Origin: Opitutaceae bacterium UBA3033
GTDB taxonomy: Bacteria > Verrucomicrobiota > Verrucomicrobiia > Opitutales > Opitutaceae
Direction: 5' to 3'
Assembly (NCBI GenBank): GCA_002367815.1
Contig: DFDG01000042.1
Location: 40,161-45,178, forward strand
DNA: 5,018 bases
Shown: piece by piece, positions 1 to 5,018 of the stretch
Numbering within the stretch: the stretch's first letter is position 1
Layout: every line of letters starts with the position of its first letter
The notes under the pieces: model-generated
The model's input: only the letters and a program-made list of their open reading frames with translations
Told to the model about the DNA's origin: nothing
The model's database searches: none
Made by a program: the position numbers and the translations under genes

Positions 1-3
1 CAA

Positions 4-474
4 TTGCCCCCCCCCCGACATCGCCGCGCCCAAGGCGGTTTTACGATCTTCGAAGTGATGATGGCTTCCATCATCATGGTCTTGGGTATCAGCACTTCTC
101 TCACCACCATTACTTACGGCATGCGGGCCATCGATACGGCCCGTAGTGGCACGCTGGGCGCGCAAATATTGCAAAGCGAGATGGAGAATCTGCGGCTGCT
201 CAACTGGGCCCAACTCACTGCCCTGCCCACGACCGCCACGGTTGATATTTCGGCCGTGATAAGTTCGGGCACCTCCACCGCTCTGGACGCCACTTTGAAC
301 AATATCATCAGCAAATTTACCTGCGTGCGAACAATCTCCACCCCGAAAGTCAATATGCGCGAGGTCACACTAGTCGTGACTTGGAATGGTCAGGATGGGC
401 GCAGCCACAGCAACAATTATGTAACCCGCTACTGCAAGGACGGCCTCTATGATTTCTACTACACAGCCCATTAA
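4..474 (+). CDS. PilV/GspI-like type IV prepilin (minor pilin), 5' end uncertain
   Basis: This is a prepilin of about 156 residues, probably a minor pilin or pseudopilin of the PilV/GspI type, inserted in the inner membrane and packed into a pilus or pseudopilus. Seen directly: a short basic leader (RHRRAQGG), a processing site Gly-Gly|Phe, Glu at mature position 5 (FTIFE), then a hydrophobic helix of about 20 residues and a polar globular part. Cys107 and Cys144 could form the disulfide loop common near pilin C-termini. The segment after the helix (LGAQILQSEMENLR) resembles the PilV/GspI pattern. No start codon lies between the TTG at 4 and the cleavage site, and the frame is open to the window edge, so translation starts at this TTG or further upstream; no ribosome site can be judged. 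A run of ten C lies in the leader codons. The last 26 nt overlap the next prepilin gene, implying one operon. Family level is fairly secure; PilV versus GspI is inference. Confidence 0.85.
   Translation: MPPPRHRRAQGGFTIFEVMMASIIMVLGISTSLTTITYGMRAIDTARSGTLGAQILQSEMENLRLLNWAQLTALPTTATVDISAVISSGTSTALDATLNNIISKFTCVRTISTPKVNMREVTLVVTWNGQDGRSHSNNYVTRYCKDGLYDFYYTAH
7..16 (+). repeat. Poly-C tract (C10) in prepilin leader codons
   Basis: Ten consecutive C residues encode the Pro-Pro-Pro stretch and the first base of the following Arg codon, about 8 codons before the Gly|Phe cleavage site. Gain or loss of one C would shift the frame before the mature pilin. Homopolymers of this kind act as slipped-strand phase switches in some pilus-associated genes (for example the poly-G tract in the pilC signal region of Neisseria). 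Here it may be only a chance run or a sequencing-sensitive site. Confidence 0.7.
436..440 (+). promoter_or_regulatory. Ribosome binding site for the second prepilin gene
   Basis: AAGGA lies 8 nt before the ATG at 449, inside the last codons of the upstream prepilin gene. It is the clearest Shine-Dalgarno match in the window. It supports 449 as the true start and therefore a 26-nt out-of-frame overlap, which suggests translational coupling. Confidence 0.7.
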
Positions 475-1024
475 AACCCGGCGGTCCACCCGCGGGTTCA
501 CGTTAACCGAGGTGATGATCAGTGCGACCATTTCCTCCTTCATCATGTTGGGCATATTGCAGACCTTTATGATGATCGGTCGAACCGGTTACAATGCTTC
601 CAACTACTGCGTCATGGAAGCCCAGTCGCGCCGCGCGATGGAGACTTTCAGTCAGGAAATCAGAATGGCCCAGTCGATTGTTTGGAGCAGCGACACGAGC
701 ATCACCCTTACGATCCCTACTGCTGCATCAACCTATGACGTCCAATATGCATACGACGCATCGACCAGCGGTTCAACCGCCCAGTCGTTCTATCGCATGG
801 ATTTATCGGGTGTCCGCATCCTTGTAAAAAATGTCACCAGCCTGGCTTTTCAACGCTACAAGCTTGTTACCGGTGCGGTGAGCAATATCGCCAGCAATGA
901 TTTGGAAACAAAACAGATTCAGCTCACCCTCCAAACCACGATGAAGGGCATGACGACAGCGGCGGCCACGAACGCTGTGCTCTCTGCCCGCTATATTCTG
1001 CGCAACAAAGACGTGAGCTCCTGA
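449..1024 (+). CDS. PilW/GspJ-like type IV prepilin (minor pilin)
   Basis: A 191-residue prepilin, most like the PilW/GspJ class of minor pilins. Seen directly: a 16-residue leader rich in Lys/Arg and ending STRG, cleavage before Phe, the mature start FTLTEVM with Glu at +5, and a hydrophobic helix to about residue 40. A SRRAMETFSQEIRMA segment follows, matching the usual arrangement in PilW/GspJ proteins, where a conserved helix with paired Arg and an acidic residue follows the transmembrane part. The remainder is strand-rich, ending in a SARYILRN segment. There is one cysteine (Cys54). The start at ATG 449 is supported by AAGGA 8 nt upstream. The gene overlaps the previous prepilin by 26 nt and is followed after 10 nt by a PilX-like gene, reproducing the pilV-pilW-pilX order of known minor pilin operons. 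The exact orthologue (pilus versus secretion pseudopilus) cannot be told from this window. Confidence 0.88.
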   Translation: MISTTQPIKTRRSTRGFTLTEVMISATISSFIMLGILQTFMMIGRTGYNASNYCVMEAQSRRAMETFSQEIRMAQSIVWSSDTSITLTIPTAASTYDVQYAYDASTSGSTAQSFYRMDLSGVRILVKNVTSLAFQRYKLVTGAVSNIASNDLETKQIQLTLQTTMKGMTTAAATNAVLSARYILRNKDVSS

Positions 1025-1034
1025 TAGCTTGTCA

Positions 1035-2402
1035 ATGAAGCCTTTTATTTTCAATCGCATCCCCCAATCCACCCGAGGCGAGATGCTGATTGTGGCCATG
1101 CTGATCTCCGCCATCATTGCCATCTCTCTCGGCACTTTGATGAACCTGAGCATCACTTCTTTGCGACTGGCCGACCGCACATTTTATAGCAATGCCGCGA
1201 TGAACCTCGTCGAAATGGGCGTGGAAGAGGCCATGTGGTCATTTCAGGATGACATTACCAGTGGCTCCGGTTGGGTGGCATGGGACACCAGCACCGGCAC
1301 CGTGGCCAAGGTCCAATATGGGACCTTTGGTTTCAGTGGGGGCGTCACCGGAGTCACCAAAGTCTACGTGACCGATTATACCGGCTTAAGCCTTACCCCC
1401 GTAATTATCAGTCGTGCTCTCATCACTCTACCCACTGGGGCTCCGATTGAAAAATGGATTGAGATCACTCTTTTGCGTCGATCGAAATTCGAACTGGGGA
1501 TCGTGGCCAAAGGTTCCATCACCTTTAGTGGGACCAATGCGAGTGTGGACAGTTGGGAGTCCGATCCCGGCAACGACGGTATCGGTATCGTGCCATACAG
1601 TGGCAGCGTGGCGACCGACAGCGGTAGTATTGGCAGCATTTCCGTATCATCAACCATTAGCGTCAATAACGCAGATATCTGGGGCACCGCCGCCACCGGC
1701 GCGGCCTCTGCTGCGGCCATTGGCGTGGGACCCAATGGGGTAATCGGTCCTTATGGGACCGCCGCCGGCACCAAAGATGCGGGCAGCGTGTCCACCGACT
1801 TTACCGCCAACCTTGTAACCGTGACCTCGCCAACGGGCGGAACGGTCATCAGTGCCATCGGCACAACGACAGCTCTTGGCTCCGGCACTTATCGGATCCC
1901 ATCAGTCACTTTGGCCGGATCTGACTCTTTGGCTATAACAGGGAATGTAATCATCGTAATAACTGCCGCCAGTGGCACCACCGGTATTTCCTTAACCGGT
2001 AATGCAAATATCACATTGGCCAGCGGGGCCACATTGAAAATCTACGCTGAATCCAACCTGAGCTTCTCCGGAAAAGGCGTGATCAATCCCAACACCCAAC
2101 CCTCCAGCGTCCAAATCTGGGGCACCAGCACTAACGCGACTCCGCAAACCATCGCATTATCGGGTAACGGATCTCTCAGCGCGATCACCTATGCCCCCAA
2201 CGGTAACGTTTCAATCAATGGTAACGGAGAGGTATATGGTTCGGTCATCGCCAACGAGGTTAACGTAACGGGTAACGCTAATTTTCACTACGATAAAACA
2301 TTGAGATACCTCAACACGGGCGACCCCTACGGTATCACCAAGTGGCGTGAATTAACTTCTGCGGCAGATCGCGCCGCCTATTCAGCGCTGATGAATTCCT
2401 AA
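1035..2402 (+). CDS. Large PilX-like prepilin with beta-rich Gly-Asn repeat domain (copy 1)
   Basis: A 455-residue protein with a PilX-type N-terminus and a long extracytoplasmic beta domain; likely a minor pilin or tip-associated subunit. Residues 1-15 form a leader ending QSTRG. A hydrophobic helix (about 16-38) follows, then an ADRTF..NAAMNLVEMGVEEAMW segment (to about 68) resembling the PilX N-terminal domain. Mature position 1 is Glu and position 5 is Val, so the usual Glu5 is missing. The C-terminal third carries repeated [ST]GN or SGNG steps followed by a YAPNG strand and a GNANFHYD signature. I recall this from uncharacterised PilX-like proteins (possibly DUF7305), which suggests a solenoid-like fold. 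It has no cysteine. ATG 1035 is preferred over TTG 1029; neither has a good ribosome site, so coupling to the upstream stop (10 nt away) is likely. It is paralogous to the gene at 2650-4029 along its whole length. The fold and tip location are inference. Confidence 0.85.
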   Translation: MKPFIFNRIPQSTRGEMLIVAMLISAIIAISLGTLMNLSITSLRLADRTFYSNAAMNLVEMGVEEAMWSFQDDITSGSGWVAWDTSTGTVAKVQYGTFGFSGGVTGVTKVYVTDYTGLSLTPVIISRALITLPTGAPIEKWIEITLLRRSKFELGIVAKGSITFSGTNASVDSWESDPGNDGIGIVPYSGSVATDSGSIGSISVSSTISVNNADIWGTAATGAASAAAIGVGPNGVIGPYGTAAGTKDAGSVSTDFTANLVTVTSPTGGTVISAIGTTTALGSGTYRIPSVTLAGSDSLAITGNVIIVITAASGTTGISLTGNANITLASGATLKIYAESNLSFSGKGVINPNTQPSSVQIWGTSTNATPQTIALSGNGSLSAITYAPNGNVSINGNGEVYGSVIANEVNVTGNANFHYDKTLRYLNTGDPYGITKWRELTSAADRAAYSALMNS

Positions 2403-2649
2403 ACTCCACCAATGTTGCCCCCCCAGTTTCCCCATGGAATTTTAAAGAAAAGGTAAACCTCTGCAACGGGTCCTTTAAGCCTGTCAAGCCGACCAAGGAA
2501 TCTCTAATTTTCACCCAATCAAAACGAGTCCAAAGATAACCATAAATATGCGTAATCTTTAAGTCCTTTCAACGCATCCTATAAAGCGCGAGGAGCTCGT
2601 CTCCAACGTTTCTCCCGACTCAAAAATCCCGTCAACCGATCATTCGTCC
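2403..2649 (+). other. Intergenic region between the two PilX-like paralogues
   Basis: A 247-bp AT-richer gap with no credible gene. It contains a C7 run (about 2417-2423), a candidate -10 box (TATAAA, 2580-2585), and an imperfect direct repeat (CTTTAAG followed by a CCT.TCAA-like stretch) near 2473-2490 and 2557-2575. I see no clear hairpin followed by T residues after the stop at 2402. The flank does not resemble the sequence before copy 1, so the duplication unit did not visibly include upstream DNA. Confidence 0.6.
2558..2585 (+). promoter_or_regulatory. Candidate promoter for PilX-like copy 2
   Basis: TATAAA at 2580-2585 matches five of six positions of a sigma-70 -10 box. A weak -35 candidate (TTTAAG, 2558-2563) lies 16 bp upstream, and a GC-rich stretch follows. 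It would give a leader of about 55-60 nt before ATG 2650. The -35 match is poor, so an activator or a different sigma factor could be involved, or this may be chance. Confidence 0.3.
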
Positions 2650-4029
2650 ATGCAGACCATAATCACCGATTCCCTACCCCGATCGCAACGGGGCTCTCTT
2701 CTCATCGTGGCCATGTTACTCTCTTCGATCATTGCCCTTGCCCTCGGCTCATACATCAACTTGAGCATCACCTCCCTGCGCATGGCCGATCGCACGTTCT
2801 ATAACAACGCCGCCATGAACCTCGTCGAAATGGGTATAGAAGAGGCGATGTGGTCTTACCAGGATGACCTCACCAGCGGCACCGGATGGTCCACCCCCGT
2901 GGCTTGGAACACCGCCACCGGCAATACGGCCAAATACACTTTTAGCACATTTAATTTTAGCGGAAATGTCACCGGCTCCACCAAGGTCTATGTCACTGAC
3001 CGAACCGGTTTGGGGGCCAGCCCATTAATCATCGCGCGTTCCATCATCACTATGCCACGAGGCGCTCCAATCGAAAAATGGATCGAGATCACGCTCACCA
3101 AACGCTCGAAATTTGCCCTCGGCCTCGTGGCCAAGGACTCCATTCGGTTTAGTGGCACCAATGCCACCATGGACAGTTGGAAATCCGACCCGACCGGCAC
3201 CGGCACACCTATTATTCCCTACAGTGCCGGCGTCGCCGATGATAACGGCAGTATCGGTAGCATTGATGTGTCTTCAACCATCAGCGTAAACAATGCGGAT
3301 ATCTGGGGCACTGCGGCCGTGGGTGGCTCTTCTGTCTCAGCCATTGGGGTTGGACCCAACGGTCGCGTCGGCCCGACCGGCACTCCGTCCGGCACCTTGG
3401 ATCCCGGCAGCGTATCCACCGACTTTACCGCCAATCTGGAGTCTGTATCTTCACCATCTACCGGATCAACGATCTCCGCCATCAACAGCACCACCACCCT
3501 CGGAGCCGGCACGTGGCGAATTCCTTCCATCACCTTAAATGGCACCAAAATACTCACGATCACTGGTAATGTGGTAATCATCAACACCGCGCGCGCAGGG
3601 TCAACTGGCATAGCAGTCACTGGTAACGGCGGCATTGAAATGTCTGAGGGGGCAACTCTCCAGATTTACGCCGAATCCGATATCAATATTTCTGGCAACG
3701 GTTTGTTAAATCCGAACAGCCAACCTTCTAGTTTCCAGCTCTGGGGCACCTGCACGAGTGCCGTTCCCCAGAATATTTCGATAGCGGGTAATGGCACCCT
3801 AACTGGTCTTTGCTACGCCCCCAATGGCGACCTTACCATCAACGGCAATGGCGACGTCAGCGGGTCCTTCGTGGCCAATGAGATCAGAGTGACGGGTAAT
3901 GCCAACTTTCACTACGATGAATCATTGGCTTCCCTCGACACCGGCAATCCCTATGGCATCAGCAAATGGCGCGAATTAACCAGCGCCGCCGACCGGGCCC
4001 TCTACAGCACTTTGATGAACTCCTTCTGA
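2650..4029 (+). CDS. Large PilX-like prepilin with beta-rich Gly-Asn repeat domain (copy 2, contains a Cys pair)
   Basis: A 459-residue paralogue of the protein encoded at 1035-2402, collinear over its entire length with only small insertions. The 15-residue leader ends RSQRG and the mature start is SLLIV, so position 5 is Val rather than Glu. A hydrophobic helix and an NAAMNLVEMGIEEAMW segment follow. The beta-rich body contains shared blocks such as GAPIEKWIEITL, VSSTISVNNADIWGTA and SVSTDFTANL, and the C-terminus has GNANFHYD and KWRELTSAADRA. Unlike copy 1 it has two cysteines, Cys368 (WGTCTSA) and Cys388 (GLCYAPNG), which replace Ser and Thr and could form a disulfide. Many third-codon positions differ from copy 1, so the duplication is not recent. 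No Shine-Dalgarno is visible before ATG 2650. The 247-bp upstream gap suggests its own promoter. The likely role is an alternative or additional minor pilin/tip subunit; this is inference. Confidence 0.85.
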   Translation: MQTIITDSLPRSQRGSLLIVAMLLSSIIALALGSYINLSITSLRMADRTFYNNAAMNLVEMGIEEAMWSYQDDLTSGTGWSTPVAWNTATGNTAKYTFSTFNFSGNVTGSTKVYVTDRTGLGASPLIIARSIITMPRGAPIEKWIEITLTKRSKFALGLVAKDSIRFSGTNATMDSWKSDPTGTGTPIIPYSAGVADDNGSIGSIDVSSTISVNNADIWGTAAVGGSSVSAIGVGPNGRVGPTGTPSGTLDPGSVSTDFTANLESVSSPSTGSTISAINSTTTLGAGTWRIPSITLNGTKILTITGNVVIINTARAGSTGIAVTGNGGIEMSEGATLQIYAESDINISGNGLLNPNSQPSSFQLWGTCTSAVPQNISIAGNGTLTGLCYAPNGDLTINGNGDVSGSFVANEIRVTGNANFHYDESLASLDTGNPYGISKWRELTSAADRALYSTLMNSF

Positions 4030-4089
4030 CACTGCTTTTGTCTGATTCGCACTCGCGATCTTCACCGTAGCACATCCTCTTCAAATAGT
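4030..4089. other. Convergent intergenic gap without visible terminator
   Basis: Sixty base pairs separate the stop of PilX-like copy 2 from the 3' end of rnpB on the other strand. I see neither a stable hairpin followed by T on the + strand nor one on the - strand. Termination for both units must use a factor-dependent route or a structure I cannot recognise. Confidence 0.5.
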
Positions 4090-4560
4090 TCCTAGTTTTG
4101 GGACCGGTAAGCCGGATTCTGTTCCACGCCTTGCGGCGCTTCGACCGTCATTTCTCTCAAGTCCACCTTGCGACGGACCAGTCCTGCATAACTCCGAGGA
4201 GCGATGCAGGATGCGGCATACCCGAGACTATTGGACGGGCCGCCCAGTCTCCTATTTTGCCTTGCACCGGAAGGGGTTTTTCATGCCGTCCCGCTCGCGC
4301 GCGACGCGGTGGGCTCTTACCCCACCTTTTCACCCTTACCCTGATCGAGCCCGCCTTGCGGCGAGTCGAACGGGGCGGTATATTCTCTGTGACACTATCC
4401 GTCACTACGCCTTGAAACGCAGTGCCCGCACTTGGTTGCCCTCGTGCGGCATCCTGCCCGATGGTGTCCGGACTTTCCTCTCCAAACTCTGGCCGGCGCG
4501 GCATTACCCGCGCCTTGGGATCAAAGAACTCGGAGCGACTGTCAGGCCCCAAAACTAGGA
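4090..4560 (-). ncRNA. rnpB: RNase P RNA, bacterial type A
   Basis: This is the catalytic RNA of ribonuclease P, which removes the 5' leader from precursor tRNAs. All core elements read in order on the - strand: a 16-bp P1 helix (5' strand 4560-4545, 3' strand 4105-4090, one G.U); P3 hairpin GGCGCGG/CCGCGCC (4514-4495); GAGGAAAGTCCGGAC (4480-4466, first strand of P4); ACAGAGAATATACCGCC (about 4390-4374); GGGTAAGGGTGAAAAGGTGGG (4341-4321) with GTAAGAGCCCACC after it; and ACAGAATCCGGCTTA (4122-4108, second strand of P4). The P6 pseudoknot, GGGC (4459-4456) with GCCC (4240-4237), marks type A. The L15 GGU that pairs with tRNA CCA is at 4222-4220. P2 (4543-4537 with 4149-4143) has one A.G mismatch. 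At about 471 nt it is longer than the 377-nt E. coli RNA because of extra hairpins between P15 and P18 (4211-4182) and before the 3' core (4138-4127). The mature ends are set from P1 pairing. Confidence 0.96.
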
Positions 4561-5018
4561 TTCCAAATAAACCAAACGTCCGCACTGGTCGCAAGTCGGG
4601 AGTTCATCATCGTTAGCTTTACTTCGGGCCGCCGAATCCACCTCAGACGACACCTTTAAGTGACATCCCCCGCACTTGCCGCCGCTCAGTGGCACACAGA
4701 CCGGCATTTGCCGCGAGGAAATCCGATCGTAGAGCCGCAAAACGCGCGCTGCAATAGGTTCGCGAGTAGTGGCCAGTTCAGCCGAAACCTCGGCTAATTC
4801 ACTCGTCAAACTGGTGGTTCGCTCACTCAGGGACGCGATGCGTGACTCGTGGCCCGTAATATTCTGTTTAAGCTCGGCTTCCGCCGTCTTAAAACGCTGC
4901 CTCGATGCATCGATGGCATACATGATCTCCAGTTCCCTCTCTTCGAGCGCGCTGATCTGGGCTTCCATCGTTTCTATTTCATGCCCCAAGGCCTGATATT
5001 CCTCGTTCTTTTTTACCG
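4555..5018 (-). CDS. C4-type zinc-ribbon, coiled-coil protein (CdsZ-like), 5' end beyond window
   Basis: The C-terminal 153 residues of a coiled-coil/zinc-ribbon protein of the PF02591 type, to which the chlamydial CdsZ (CT398) belongs; members are usually about 240 residues, so roughly 90 codons are off the window. The visible part starts in a long heptad-rich helix with the family-typical segment VKKNEEYQALGHEIE. It ends in a zinc ribbon, with CGGC (codons at 4674-4663), a spacer of about 24 residues, then CDQC (codons 4593-4582) and the tail GRLVYLES. A TTG at 4989-4987 could be read as a start, but the frame and family-like residues continue to the edge, so it is internal. Known members are proposed to act in nucleic-acid or secretion-related regulation through the coiled coil; the role here is unknown. 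The stop TAG (4557-4555) lies inside the P1 helix of rnpB, so the two genes overlap by about 6 nt. Confidence 0.88.
   Translation of the reverse strand, partial: VKKNEEYQALGHEIETMEAQISALEERELEIMYAIDASRQRFKTAEAELKQNITGHESRIASLSERTTSLTSELAEVSAELATTREPIAARVLRLYDRISSRQMPVCVPLSGGKCGGCHLKVSSEVDSAARSKANDDELPTCDQCGRLVYLES
4566..4594 (-). promoter_or_regulatory. Candidate rnpB promoter inside the zinc-ribbon coding sequence
   Basis: On the - strand TTGCGA (4594-4589) and TTTATT (4571-4566) are separated by exactly 17 bp; each matches four of six consensus positions of a sigma-70 promoter. The predicted start, 6-8 nt after the -10 box, falls at 4560-4558, which is the first base pairs of the P1 helix. 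The -35 box overlaps a zinc-binding Cys codon. The position is what makes it credible; the boxes alone are only moderate. Confidence 0.5.

Noticed and set aside
1029..1031. TTG 1029 as start of PilX-like copy 1
   Set aside because: ATG 1035 in the same frame gives a normal 15-residue leader matching that of copy 2; the TTG adds only two residues and has no better ribosome site.
2160..2280. Repeated GGTAACG heptamers in PilX-like copy 1
   Set aside because: They encode the recurring Gly-Asn steps; copy 2 uses GGTAATG or GGCAATG at the same places, so the protein repeat and not the DNA word is conserved.
3219..3635. Long - strand open frame of 138 codons opposite PilX-like copy 2, with similar ones opposite copy 1
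   Set aside because: A shadow of the GC-rich, repetitive Gly/Thr/Ser codons on the coding strand; no start context or family signature.
4201..4260. Possible loss of the L15 GGU motif that contacts tRNA CCA, as reported for chlamydial RNase P RNA
   Set aside because: On aligning with the E. coli order of P15-P16-P17, the GGU is present at 4222-4220, directly after the 3' strand of P16 (AGTCTC).
4098..4659. Several overlapping open frames on both strands between 4098 and 4659
   Set aside because: Most of this stretch is the rnpB RNA read in coding frames, and the + strand frame at 4432-4659 also runs over the 3' end of the zinc-ribbon gene. The translations show no family signature, while the RNA core motifs and helices are unmistakable.
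4987..4989. TTG as the start of the zinc-ribbon gene, giving a complete 144-residue protein
   Set aside because: The frame stays open to the window edge with family-like residues (VKKNEEYQAL) before this codon, and the family is longer; the gene is truncated by the window.

Overview
The window holds the end of a type IV pilus / type II secretion-like minor pilin cluster on the + strand. Facing it on the - strand are the gene for the RNase P RNA (rnpB) and, upstream of that, the 3' part of a C4 zinc-ribbon/coiled-coil protein gene. Base composition is moderately GC-rich and Shine-Dalgarno sites are mostly weak or absent. The mix of PilV/PilW/PilX-like prepilins, large PilX-type proteins with a Gly-Asn-rich beta domain, and a zinc-ribbon protein next to an A-type rnpB fits a Gram-negative bacterium. 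I lean towards the PVC group, probably Verrucomicrobiota, but no marker here settles the phylum.

Positions 1-2402 carry three tightly packed prepilin genes. A PilV/GspI-like prepilin (to 474; its start may lie off the window) overlaps a PilW/GspJ-like prepilin (449-1024), which is followed 10 nt later by a large PilX-like prepilin (1035-2402). After a 247-bp gap comes a second PilX-like gene (2650-4029) that is a clear, diverged paralogue of the third. All four have the basic leader ending in Gly plus a hydrophobic helix expected of prepilin peptidase substrates. The first two keep Glu5; the two large ones do not. By analogy with known systems they would form a minor-pilin/pseudopilin tip complex, with the two large proteins exposing beta-rich domains outside the cell.

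Positions 4030-4089 are a short convergent gap with no recognisable terminator. Positions 4090-4560 (- strand) are rnpB: the conserved core, the P6 pseudoknot, the L15 GGU motif and a 16-bp P1 helix can all be read directly. The zinc-ribbon gene (- strand, 4555 to beyond the window edge) ends inside the first strand of P1. A plausible sigma-70-like promoter for rnpB lies within its last zinc-binding codons, so the two genes are physically interlocked.

The points most worth a second look are this interlocking, a C10 tract in the leader codons of the first prepilin, the tandem PilX-like paralogues with a cysteine pair found in only one copy, and the extra hairpins in the RNase P RNA. I found no CRISPR array, insertion sequence, tRNA or clearly new defence or mobile system.
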